Assembly: GCF_019049625.1 (NCBI RefSeq)
Contig: NZ_JAFMOY010000118.1
Coordinates: 41,909 to 105,908 of the forward strand
Origin: Rahnella ecdela
GTDB taxonomy: Bacteria > Pseudomonadota > Gammaproteobacteria > Enterobacterales > Enterobacteriaceae
Reading direction: 5' to 3'
DNA length: 64,000 nt
Shown here piece after piece: positions 9,001-18,260 of the stretch. Within the stretch, counting starts at the first letter, position 1. Each line of letters begins with the position of its first letter. Below the pieces are notes generated by a model. It was not told the DNA's origin and made no database searches. It saw only the letters and a program-made list of their open reading frames with translations. Both the position numbers and the translations under genes were made by a program.

Positions 9001-10113
9001 CTACGCCAGTGGTTTTGCGCTGGCAGCTTCCCATTCTCCCGCACCGCTTTTCTCCGGTGTTTTGACAATCATATTAGGCAGCGCCATCTCAATACCGTTT
9101 TCCATTAGCTTTTCGATAATGCGGATATTAATTTCCTGCTGGATATCCATGTATTTATTGTAATCGGCCGTGTTAACGATATGAACAACCTCAATATTTA
9201 AGCGGTCAGTACCAAAACCCAGAAGATGCGCACGGTCGAATTTGGTCTCGCCCACATCAAGAATAATGCCTTTGACCATCTCGCCAATATTGCGCAGCTT
9301 ATCCGGCGGCGTATTAATGGCGATACCAAAATTAAACACGATGCGGCGGGTCTGCATACGCTTGTAATTATGCAGCGTCTGCTGAAGCAAAATGGCGTTC
9401 CCGCAGACAATCTGCTCGCCGCTCAGACTGCGGATACGCGTGGTTTTCAGGCCGATATGTTCCACCGTCCCGGCAACGTCGTTGAACACCACAAAATCGC
9501 CGATTTCGAAAGGCTTATCAAAGCCAATCGACAGTGAGGCAAACACATCGCTGAGGATGGTCTGGATAGCCAGCGCGATAGCAATACCGCCCACGCCCAG
9601 ACTGGCGACCAGCGCGGTGATGTTGACGCCGACGTTAGCCAGAATCGACAACAGCATCACTGACCAGACCACCGCGCGGAATATCAGGCCGGTGATCACC
9701 AGCGTCACCGGGTTTTTGTTCATGCCCGGCTGTCTCATGATGTGGCGCAGCCACGACACCACTCCCTGATCGAGCCAGAGCGCCATTTGCAGCGCCAGCA
9801 CCAGAAACCACGCATGACTGATGGTGTTGTAGAGATTGTCCGGCAGATTGACGAACCGCAGACTGAACAGAAATGCCGCAACAAATATCAGCAGATTATT
9901 AGTGCGCTCAAGAATATCGCCCAATATGGACCGCATTCTGTTGGTCGCCGGATGCACTTCTCCCCAGCTTTTAACGCCTTTGCGCACAAACGACAGTAAC
10001 CAGCTCAGCAGCCAGTAGGTCACCAGCGTGACCACGACCATCGTCGCGAAGCCTATCCAGAATGCCGGTGTCATCACCAGCGCGATAAAATTAAAATGTG
10101 ACAGAAAATTCAT
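9001..10113 (-). CDS. MscS-family small-conductance mechanosensitive channel
   Basis: A 370-residue inner-membrane protein with about four to five N-terminal membrane segments (near residues 8-40, 70-90, 95-118, 135-165). The pore helix is Gly/Ala-rich (ASLGVGGIAIALAIQ) and is followed by the MscS beta domain (GDFVVFNDVAGTVEHIGLKTTRIR). Such channels release solutes on hypo-osmotic shock. It is larger than E. coli MscS (286 residues) and lacks the long periplasmic domain of MscK, so it is one of the intermediate paralogues. GGGGAGG lies just upstream of the ATG. It stands alone. Confidence 0.88.
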   Translation of the reverse strand: MNFLSHFNFIALVMTPAFWIGFATMVVVTLVTYWLLSWLLSFVRKGVKSWGEVHPATNRMRSILGDILERTNNLLIFVAAFLFSLRFVNLPDNLYNTISHAWFLVLALQMALWLDQGVVSWLRHIMRQPGMNKNPVTLVITGLIFRAVVWSVMLLSILANVGVNITALVASLGVGGIAIALAIQTILSDVFASLSIGFDKPFEIGDFVVFNDVAGTVEHIGLKTTRIRSLSGEQIVCGNAILLQQTLHNYKRMQTRRIVFNFGIAINTPPDKLRNIGEMVKGIILDVGETKFDRAHLLGFGTDRLNIEVVHIVNTADYNKYMDIQQEINIRIIEKLMENGIEMALPNMIVKTPEKSGAGEWEAASAKPLA

Positions 10114-10224
10114 CCTCCCTCCCCGTTTTCAGCACAAACTACCAGTATAGGAAACGAGGGTCAGGCGGGCGGAAGAATAGGAAAGTTCAGGAAGCGATAA
10201 TATGTGCGCGTGAAAATCGAGATA

Positions 10225-10258
10225 AAAAAAACCGGCAATACTTTCGTATCACCGGCTT
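10225..10258 (-). terminator. terminator of the dat-ddc operon
   Basis: On the minus strand CCGGTGATAC, loop GAAA, GTATTGCCGG is followed by eight T. The 10-bp stem contains two G-U pairs. It lies 30 bases after the ddc stop. Confidence 0.9.
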
Positions 10259-10287
10259 TTCGCTGCGCATTAGCGCAAATCTGAAAC

Positions 10288-11760
10288 TTACTGGTTCAGC
10301 AGTTGCTGCGCGGTTTTCTCAACCAGCGCCAGCAGGATTTTCACATCTTCCAGCGTCACCGTCGGGTTCAGCAGAGTCAGTTTCAGGCAGGTCACGCCGT
10401 TATGCTCGGTCACACCGACGTTCGCACGACCGGATTCAAGCAGCGCATCGCCGATTTTCTGGTTCAGCAACGCGATAGCGGCATCGCTGCTGCCTGCCAG
10501 TTGCTCAGGACGATAACGGAACAGAACGCTCGCCAGCTGTGGCTTCATCACCAGTTCCAGCGCAGCTTCAGAAGTCACATATTGCGCGACTTCCTGTGCC
10601 AGCGTCACACCGTGGTCGATGATCGCGGCATATTGCTTCTGCCCTAACGCTTCAAGCCCCATCCACAGTTTCAGTGCATCAAAACGACGGGTGGTTTGCA
10701 GCGATTTGGACACCAGATTCGGCACACCAGCAGCTTCGTCGAACTCTGAGTTCAGATAAGCCGCCTGATAGCGCATCAGCTCGTAATGGCGCTCTTCTTT
10801 AAGCAGGAACGCGCCGCAGCTGATGGTCTGGAAGAACTGTTTGTGGAAGTCGAGCGTGATGGAATCCACTAACTCGATGCCGTCCAGATAGTCGCGGTAT
10901 TTTTCAGACAGCAATAATGCACCGCCCCACGCCGCATCCACATGAACCCAAATCTGATGCTCAGCGGCCAGTTCAGCAATGGCTCGCAGCGGGTCGATAG
11001 CACCGGCATCGGTGGTACCGGCGGTGGCAACGATCGCCAGAATCTGATCACCATTCGCCTGAGCCTGTGCGACTTTCTCGCGCAGATCGTTGAGATCCAT
11101 ACACGCGAACTCGTCGGTTTTCACCAGCGTCACACACTGATAGCCCAGACCGAGCAATGCCATGTTCTTCTGCACGGAGAAGTGCGCGTTTTCAGAACAT
11201 AACACTTTAATTTTACGCAGATTACCGACCAGGCCATCCTGCTGAATGGAATGCCCCTGACTGGCAAAGAAGGCATCACGCGCCAGCATCAGGCCCATCA
11301 GATTGCTCTGGGTACCGCCGCTGGTGAACACGCCCGCGTCGCCAGCCTGATAGCCCACCTGAGTACGCAACCATTCGATCAGCTTCATCTCAATGATGGT
11401 CGCTGACGGGCTTTGATCCCAGGAGTCCATGCTCTGGTTAGTGGCGTTGATCAGCACTTCCGCGGCCTGGCTGACGACCAGACTCGGGCAATGCAGATGC
11501 GCGACACATTGCGGGTGATGAACAGAAAGGCTGTCTTTTAAAAAGTATTCAATGGCGCGTTCAATCGCGGCCTGGTTACCCAGGCCGTTAGGATTGAAGT
11601 CCAGTTTGATACGTTCACGCAGCTCAGCAACCGTTTTGCCCTGATACATCTCAGGTTGTTTCAGCCACTGCACAACCGCTTCAGTGCTTTGCGCAATGGC
11701 TTGCTGATAGGCTTCAGTGCTTTGCGCTGAACCTGCCAGAATCGGGTTTAACTCGGACAT
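10288..11760 (-). CDS. ddc: L-2,4-diaminobutyrate decarboxylase
   Basis: A 490-residue cytoplasmic PLP enzyme of the group II decarboxylase family. It removes CO2 from L-2,4-diaminobutyrate to give 1,3-diaminopropane. The PLP-binding aspartate is in WVHVDAAWGG (about D275) and the Schiff-base lysine in LDFHKQFF (about K307), with TSGGTQSNLMG near 147 contacting the phosphate. The family assignment is helped by the neighbour: dat, which makes the substrate, ends 18 bases upstream on the same strand. A glutamate or aromatic decarboxylase is less likely because of this pairing. The operon ends in a strong terminator. Confidence 0.92.
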   Translation of the reverse strand: MSELNPILAGSAQSTEAYQQAIAQSTEAVVQWLKQPEMYQGKTVAELRERIKLDFNPNGLGNQAAIERAIEYFLKDSLSVHHPQCVAHLHCPSLVVSQAAEVLINATNQSMDSWDQSPSATIIEMKLIEWLRTQVGYQAGDAGVFTSGGTQSNLMGLMLARDAFFASQGHSIQQDGLVGNLRKIKVLCSENAHFSVQKNMALLGLGYQCVTLVKTDEFACMDLNDLREKVAQAQANGDQILAIVATAGTTDAGAIDPLRAIAELAAEHQIWVHVDAAWGGALLLSEKYRDYLDGIELVDSITLDFHKQFFQTISCGAFLLKEERHYELMRYQAAYLNSEFDEAAGVPNLVSKSLQTTRRFDALKLWMGLEALGQKQYAAIIDHGVTLAQEVAQYVTSEAALELVMKPQLASVLFRYRPEQLAGSSDAAIALLNQKIGDALLESGRANVGVTEHNGVTCLKLTLLNPTVTLEDVKILLALVEKTAQQLLNQ

Positions 11761-11778
11761 CAGAATCTCTTACTCCGC

Positions 11779-13164
11779 TCAGACAGGCTTGACGCCAGCC
11801 GCTAACAGCGCCTGCTCAAACTTATCGAGGAAAATACCCAGCTCATCGTTGGTGATCAGCAGGGAAGGCAACAGGCGAAGAACGCAACCATTACGGCCAC
11901 CGCGTTCAAGGATCAGGCCCGCTTCGAAGCATTTTTTCTGCAACAGGGCAGAAAGCTCGCCGTCAGCCGGGTAGCAACCCATGTGATCCTGCGCTTCGTT
12001 TGGCTTCACGATTTCGATACCGATCATCAGACCCAGACCGCGCACGTGACCTATTACCGGATAACGTTTCTGCATGTCAGCCAGTTTGCCTTTCAGCCAC
12101 TCGCCCTGTGCAGCCACTTTTTCGGCAATTTTTTCTTCTTTGAGGATTTTCAGCGTGGTCAGGCCGGTGGCCATCGCCAGCTGGTTGCCGCGGAAAGTCC
12201 CGGTGTGGTGACCCGGAGCCCAGGCGTCGAACTGTTTTTTGATACCCAGCACAGCCAGTGGCAGACCACCGCCGACAGCTTTAGACATCACGATGATGTC
12301 CGGCTCAATGCCTGCGTGTTCGAAGGCGAACTGTTTGCCGGTACGGCAGAAGCCCGCCTGAACTTCGTCGAGGATCAGCAGAATGCCGTGTTCCTGAGTC
12401 ACTTTACGGATGCGCTGCAACCATTCAGCCGGAGCCGGGTTCACGCCGCCTTCGCCCTGAACGGCTTCCAGAATCACAGCCGCAGGTTTGCGAACGCCGC
12501 TTTCCACGTCGTTGATCAGGTTTTCAAAGTAGTAGGTTAATGCTTTAACGCCAGCGTCACCGCCAATGCCCAGCGGGCAACGGTACTGGTGCGGGTATGG
12601 CATAAACTGGACTTCCGGCATCATGCCGTTAACCGCTTCTTTCGGAGACAGGTTACCGGTCACTGCCAGCGTGGCGTGAGTCATACCGTGGTAGCCACCC
12701 GAGAAGCTGATGATACCGGTACGGCCAGTGACTTTTTTCGCCAGTTTCATTGCGGCTTCAACCGCATCAGCACCCGACGGGCCGGTGAACTGCAGGCAAT
12801 ATTCTTTGCCCTGTTGTGGCAATAAAGAAAGCAGATATTCGGAGAACTGATCTTTCAACGGTGTTGTCAGATCCAGTGTATGTAACGGCAAGCCGCTGGT
12901 AATGACATTTTGGATGCTTTGCAGCACGTCAGGATGATTATGTCCCAGAGCCAGCGTACCCGCACCTGCCAGGCAATCAAGATATTGATTATTCTCAACA
13001 TCAGTGATCCACACGCCGTTGGCTTTCGCTATTGCCAGAGGCAATTTACGAGGATAGCTCCGAACATTCGATTCAAATTCAGCTTGTCTCGCCAAATAGG
13101 TTTCATTGTTTCCGTTTAATGAATTCGCACCTAAACTGTCAATACGGACTTTATCCGTCATCAT
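11779..13164 (-). CDS. dat: diaminobutyrate--2-oxoglutarate aminotransferase
   Basis: A 461-residue class III PLP aminotransferase that makes L-2,4-diaminobutyrate from aspartate semialdehyde with glutamate as amino donor. Visible motifs are [14 protein letters not shown] (about 128), [12 protein letters not shown] (about D266) and the PLP lysine in [11 protein letters not shown] (about K295). It is the first gene of a two-gene operon with ddc that yields 1,3-diaminopropane, as in Acinetobacter and Enterobacter. AGGAGAG precedes two tandem ATG codons; the first is used here. The leader upstream is long, AT-rich near the gene and hairpin-dense further out. Confidence 0.93.
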   Translation of the reverse strand: MMTDKVRIDSLGANSLNGNNETYLARQAEFESNVRSYPRKLPLAIAKANGVWITDVENNQYLDCLAGAGTLALGHNHPDVLQSIQNVITSGLPLHTLDLTTPLKDQFSEYLLSLLPQQGKEYCLQFTGPSGADAVEAAMKLAKKVTGRTGIISFSGGYHGMTHATLAVTGNLSPKEAVNGMMPEVQFMPYPHQYRCPLGIGGDAGVKALTYYFENLINDVESGVRKPAAVILEAVQGEGGVNPAPAEWLQRIRKVTQEHGILLILDEVQAGFCRTGKQFAFEHAGIEPDIIVMSKAVGGGLPLAVLGIKKQFDAWAPGHHTGTFRGNQLAMATGLTTLKILKEEKIAEKVAAQGEWLKGKLADMQKRYPVIGHVRGLGLMIGIEIVKPNEAQDHMGCYPADGELSALLQKKCFEAGLILERGGRNGCVLRLLPSLLITNDELGIFLDKFEQALLAAGVKPV

Positions 13165-13399
13165 ATCTCTCCTACAACCGTGGGATATTAGAACGCCACA
13201 ATTGAATAAATTTGATTAAGAAAATTACTAGCCTGTGAAAAACGCGGCCAATATATGGCTTTTTTGCCCCCACCTCAATAATTTATTTTGTATAGATTTG
13301 TTTATTCTTTTGCATACGAATCAATATGTTGCTGATTTAATGAACGATCGTGCTGAGTTATGCCCATTACGCGGTCATTAATAAAGGCATAAAAAGCAC

Positions 13400-13560
13400 T
13401 TCCGGCCTGCTAAACATAGGTTAAATACCTATTACAACAGGCTCATAACCCTGTGCTGTCCTGCATGGCAGTCCTTTACAGGTACGGCCAGTTAGCCGTG
13501 ACACTGCACGGGCCAGCATGCCCGTTCAGACGCTTTAGTGAACATAGCTATTATAGCCTT
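13400..13560 (-). promoter_or_regulatory. candidate structured 5' leader of dat-ddc
   Basis: At least six short perfect inverted repeats lie in about 145 bases: ATAGGT/ACCTAT (13416-13432), ACAGG/CCTGT (13437-13454), CTGC/GCAG (13461-13471), ACGGC/GCCGT (13484-13499), ACGGGC/GCCCGT (13508-13525) and GTTCA/TGAAC (13524-13543). The first is also enclosed by GCCTG/CAGGC (13405-13442), which competes with the second for the same CAGG. Such mutually exclusive pairing is what an attenuator or riboswitch needs. Read toward dat, the block is followed by a CTTTTT run. It begins about 240 bases before the dat start. Function is inferred; it could also be an independent small RNA. Confidence 0.4.
13421..13519 (-). 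CDS. possible short leader ORF upstream of dat
   Basis: An ATG-started 32-codon frame read toward dat spans the hairpin block and ends with TAA inside the ATAGGT hairpin loop. The predicted peptide is basic, with five arginines and one lysine. The ribosome site is poor (GAACGGG at 5 bases). It may be chance: a frame of this length is not significant alone. It is recorded because its stop codon falls within one of two competing hairpins, as in translational attenuators. Confidence 0.2.
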   Translation of the reverse strand: MLARAVSRLTGRTCKGLPCRTAQGYEPVVIGI

Positions 13561-13978
13561 GGGGACAATGCTTAAGCGTTAATAATACTTAAAACGGCAG
13601 TAACTGGCTGAATATTGGCCTGATATAAATTTTTAAATATATTACACCGATATAAATTCCACTTAGGGACGAAATAATTCGGACTTTTATTACTACCGTT
13701 AATACAAGGTTATTCTGTAAGGATATAACAGCGGAGCACGTTCACAGGCTGCATTGTCAGGAAATACTTTCACTATTTTTCAAATTCTTAACGAGGTTTA
13801 TCTTTACTGCGAAGCACAGAGATAAGTCGGTCAATACAGATTCATGAATACAGTTCATAAACTCTTGCAGATAACACCCTCTAATCTGATGAAAGCTCAG
13901 GCGCTATGATTTTTGACACTGACTAGCGGCACTGACCACCTGCCGTTGCGTGCAACGACAAATCCTGAAATCCCATAA

Positions 13979-15013
<1,035 letters not shown>

Positions 15014-15021
15014 ACGGATAC

Positions 15022-15048
15022 AAAAAAGGGTCCTTTCGGACCCTTTTC
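15022..15048 (+). terminator. Rho-independent terminator, aldo/keto reductase / bla
   Basis: AAAAGGGTCC, loop TTTC, GGACCCTTTT: a perfect 10-bp stem with A and T tracts on either side. It lies between convergent genes and can serve both. Confidence 0.9.
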
Positions 15049-15068
15049 TTCGCCTGACTAAGCGTCAA

Positions 15069-15956
15069 TCAATAACCCTGTGTCACAATTTTCGCCGCAC
15101 TGGCGAGCACATCACGACGGGATTTTGCATCCTGCTGAGGCTGGGTGAAATAGGTCACCAGCACCAGCGGCGCTTTGTTTTCCGGCCAGATCACCGCGAT
15201 ATCATTAGTGGTGCCGTAATCGCCGCTGCCGGTTTTATCACCGACAACCCACGTCACTGGTAATCCTGCGCGGATACTCATCGCACCGGTGGTATTCCCC
15301 TTCATCCATTCCACCAGTTGCGCGCGCTGCGGTTCAGCCAGCGCAGAGCCCAGCGTGGCGTGTTGCAGGCTCAGCGCCATCGCACGCGGCGTGCTGGTAT
15401 CACGGTCATCGCCGGGGATGGCGGTATTCAGCGTCGGTTCGGTGCGATCCAGACGGAAAGTTTTGTCACCCAGCGTGCGCGCATAATCGGTGACTTTCTG
15501 TGGTCCGCCAAGGTGCTCGATGAGCTTGTTCATCGCGGCATTATCGCTGTACTGCAAGGCCGCCGCTGCCAGTTCACCCATCGTCATGCCATCATTGAGA
15601 TGCTTTTCAGTGATAGGGTTGTAATTCACCAGATCCGATTTTTTCAGTTCGACATGCTGAGTGAGCAGATCCTTCTTCACTTCGCTCTCTTTCAGAATTG
15701 CCGACGCTGCCATGAACTTACTGGTGCTGCACATCGCAAATCGTTCATCGGCACGATAAGCGATTTGCGAGTTGTCCGCCGTATCAATCAGCATCACGCC
15801 GAGACGTCCGCCGCTCTCTTTTTCCAACGCCGTCAGTTGTTGCTGAATGGAAGTCATTTTCGTGGCAGTTTGCGCCCATGACGCCGCGCTGAATGCAAGC
15901 ATTGGCACCACAGCCGCCGCCATCAGCAGCGTTTTACGCAGGGTATTTTTCATCAT
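15069..15956 (-). CDS. bla: class A extended-spectrum-type beta-lactamase (RAHN/CTX-M clade)
   Basis: A 295-residue periplasmic serine beta-lactamase with a signal peptide ending SWA (about 1-28). The catalytic motifs are CSTSK (Ambler S70 and K73, with cysteine at 69), YSDN (S130), EPTLN (E166 and N170) and DKTGSGDYG (K234-T-G). The STSK tetrad and the [10 protein letters not shown] segment place it with the CTX-M, KLUA and RAHN enzymes. The chromosomal setting between housekeeping-type genes fits the intrinsic RAHN enzyme of Rahnella. The start is one of two tandem ATGs at 15956/15953 behind AGGAGAAGG; an upstream in-frame start at 16061 would destroy the signal peptide. No ampR-like regulator is adjacent. 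Confidence 0.93.
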   Translation of the reverse strand: MMKNTLRKTLLMAAAVVPMLAFSAASWAQTATKMTSIQQQLTALEKESGGRLGVMLIDTADNSQIAYRADERFAMCSTSKFMAASAILKESEVKKDLLTQHVELKKSDLVNYNPITEKHLNDGMTMGELAAAALQYSDNAAMNKLIEHLGGPQKVTDYARTLGDKTFRLDRTEPTLNTAIPGDDRDTSTPRAMALSLQHATLGSALAEPQRAQLVEWMKGNTTGAMSIRAGLPVTWVVGDKTGSGDYGTTNDIAVIWPENKAPLVLVTYFTQPQQDAKSRRDVLASAAKIVTQGY

Positions 15957-16013
15957 CAAAGCCTTCTCCTTTTTATTGGCGCAGGGATTATCGCAAAAAA
16001 TGATGAAAAACAT

Positions 16014-16044
16014 AAAAAAACCCGACAAAAGATGCCGGGTTTTG
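16014..16044 (-). terminator. terminator of the chemoreceptor gene
   Basis: On the minus strand AAAACCCG and CGGGTTTTTTT enclose a 12-base loop. It lies between the chemoreceptor stop and the bla start, so bla must have its own promoter in the remaining 57 bases. Confidence 0.8.
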
Positions 16045-16081
16045 AGAAATGAATCAGACAATGTCAGCGATCATCAGAGGT

Positions 16082-17749
16082 TCAGAACGTTTCCCATGAG
16101 CCTTCGTCAATTTTGCCTGGCAGCGATATCTGGCGGTTCGGCAATGCCGGAGCCTTAGCCTGTGCCGCCTGACGAACTGCCGCCGTAGCAGAACCGGCGC
16201 TGACTTTAAAGATGCTGATGGCCTGCGACAAACGCTCCGCCTGCTCATTAAGCGAATACGCCGCCGACGAGGCTTCCTGCACTAACGCGGCGTTCTGCTG
16301 CGTCACTTCGTCCATCTGCGTGATGGCCTTATTAATTTCTTCAATGCCGGTGCTCTGCTCGTTACTGGCGATAGCGATTTCGCCCACAATGTCGGTCACA
16401 TTCTTCACGCTGGACACCACTTCCGCCATCGTCGAACCGGCTTTCGCGACCAGTTGCGTGCCGTTGTCTACTTTTGCCACCGAATCGTCGATCAACACCT
16501 TAATCTCTTTCGCCGCACTCGCTGATCGTTGCGCCAGGTTACGCACTTCAGAAGCCACCACCGCAAACCCGCGCCCCTGCTCACCGGCACGCGCGGCTTC
16601 TACCGCAGCGTTCAGCGCCAGAATGTTGGTCTGGAACGCGATGCCGTCAATCACGGCAATGATGTCGACAATTTTGCGGGAAGAGGCATTGATACCTTCC
16701 ATCGTGTTGACCACTTCACCCACCACTTCGCCGCCCTGCACTGCCACGCGGGAGGCCTGCGCCGCCAGCTGATTGGCCTGACGCGCGTTATCGGCATTCT
16801 GCTTAACCGTCGCCGTCATCTGCTCCATCGCAGACGCGGTTTCTTCCAGAGAACTGGCCTGCTGTTCAGTACGGGAAGACAAATCCAGATTTCCAGCCGC
16901 GATTTCACCCGACGCGCTGTTAATTGCGTTGGTGCCAGCGCGGACTTCGGTCACAATTTTCAGCAGGTTTTCGTTCATGTTTTTCAACCCCTGCATGAGC
17001 TGACCGGTCTCATCGTTTGATGTCACCTGAATTTGCGTGGTCAGATCCCCTGCCGCGACGTTTTCCGCCACTTTTACGGCAATATGCAGCGGACGCGTAA
17101 TGGAGCGTGTGAGGAAATAACCCAGCGCCGCCGCCACCAGAACCGCCAGCGCGGAGAAAATCAGCGTCAGCTGGATCGCGGTATATCCATCTGCGACGGC
17201 TTTCTTCCCTTCAGCCTGCAATTGCTGATCCTGCGAGTTAGCAAACGCTGTCGCCAGATCCAGAAACGCATTTTGCGAGGTCGTCAGTTTACGCAACACA
17301 TATTCCGTCGCGCCGTCCATATCACCGGCGCGGGTCAGCGCAATCAGCTCATTTTTTGCAACATCAAACGTATCCCCCGCGTCCTGCAAAGATTTAATCT
17401 TTTGCTTGCCTGTTACCGTCGTCTGGATAGCGGCGATTTTATCCATCGCTAAATTAGTCTGTTTAACAGTGTCATCCAGCTGTAAATAACGTTTTTTATT
17501 TTGCTCAGGATTTTTGGTATCGATGACAATACCGCGAAGATATTTAATCTGATCGTTCACCCCATCGCGGACGTCAAACGCCAATCGTACTTTGACATAA
17601 CGATCGCTGACTATTTGTTCGATACTGCTGTTAATACTGCTTATTTTTGTCACAGCAGTGACACTGACGATAACCAGCAGCAGTATTATCAGACTAAATG
17701 CCGCACCCAGACGGGCGCCGACACGCATATTGTTAATCGCTCTAAACAT
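16082..17749 (-). CDS. methyl-accepting chemotaxis protein
   Basis: A 555-residue inner-membrane chemoreceptor. The order is membrane segment 1 (about 13-35), a periplasmic four-helix-bundle sensor with no clear ligand signature (36-190), membrane segment 2 (about 193-213), HAMP (214-266) and a long cytoplasmic signalling coiled coil with the hairpin tip [20 protein letters not shown]. The C-terminus ends in WETF, the tether that recruits CheR and CheB, so this is a full high-abundance-type receptor like Tsr or Tar. GGGAGAAAG precedes the ATG at 17749; an in-frame upstream start is rejected. No other chemotaxis gene is nearby and the attractant is unknown. Confidence 0.92.
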   Translation of the reverse strand: MFRAINNMRVGARLGAAFSLIILLLVIVSVTAVTKISSINSSIEQIVSDRYVKVRLAFDVRDGVNDQIKYLRGIVIDTKNPEQNKKRYLQLDDTVKQTNLAMDKIAAIQTTVTGKQKIKSLQDAGDTFDVAKNELIALTRAGDMDGATEYVLRKLTTSQNAFLDLATAFANSQDQQLQAEGKKAVADGYTAIQLTLIFSALAVLVAAALGYFLTRSITRPLHIAVKVAENVAAGDLTTQIQVTSNDETGQLMQGLKNMNENLLKIVTEVRAGTNAINSASGEIAAGNLDLSSRTEQQASSLEETASAMEQMTATVKQNADNARQANQLAAQASRVAVQGGEVVGEVVNTMEGINASSRKIVDIIAVIDGIAFQTNILALNAAVEAARAGEQGRGFAVVASEVRNLAQRSASAAKEIKVLIDDSVAKVDNGTQLVAKAGSTMAEVVSSVKNVTDIVGEIAIASNEQSTGIEEINKAITQMDEVTQQNAALVQEASSAAYSLNEQAERLSQAISIFKVSAGSATAAVRQAAQAKAPALPNRQISLPGKIDEGSWETF

Positions 17750-18260
17750 TCTTTCTCCCTTATTTCCTGGCCAATAAATAAATACAACACGGAACAATTC
17801 CAAATATTGGTAATTGCATAGCGGAATTACTTTCTTATTTCGGGTGAAGAAACACCACCCTCTTAAAATAAAGTGAAATTATTTATCTCAAATTAAATAC
17901 TGAAATGAGCAAAAAGCATCACAGGATATTTATTGTTCAGAGGGTATATCGGTAAAAATAAGGAGATCTTTAGTAACGGGAGTATTTGGAAAGTGTAAAG
18001 AGGAATGACTGTTTTGCTCCCTCCCCGCCTCACCCTTCACAGGGAGAAGAACGGCAGTAGATCCGGATGGCTGTAATATTTATTTACATCGATAAACCCA
18101 ATGCGTATTATTCTCATTCGTTTTATTAACTATGGCTATTTCGTCCTTTCCAGCCCTTGTTCCGGGGGATCCTGGCGGGATTTGCTCATGCTGATAAAGC
18201 CGTATTCATACAAAAATGCAGTGGCTAAAAAATAATAAAACAACCGTGCGGAGAGTATTT
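17750..18260. other. intergenic region before fhuE
   Basis: About 510 bases, AT-rich. It carries a Fur-box match at 18100-18120 and a GC-rich inverted repeat at 18017-18046 (CTCCCT ... AGGGAG with inner CCCT-TCAC-AGGG). That repeat resembles two other hairpins in this window. No additional gene is seen. Confidence 0.6.
18100..18120 (+). promoter_or_regulatory. Fur box upstream of fhuE
   Basis: Read on the minus strand, AATGAGAATAATACGCATT matches the classical Fur consensus GATAATGATAATCATTATC well. Iron-replete Fur would repress the receptor gene that starts 140 bases downstream. Confidence 0.7.

Noticed and set aside
11983..12540. Plus-strand frame of 185 codons within dat
   Set aside because: His/Gln/Phe-rich antisense translation typical of shadow frames; dat is certain.
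15957..16061. Longer N-terminus for the beta-lactamase
   Set aside because: It would put 35 residues, including the preceding terminator region, before an otherwise normal signal peptide; the ATG pair behind AGGAGAAGG fits better.
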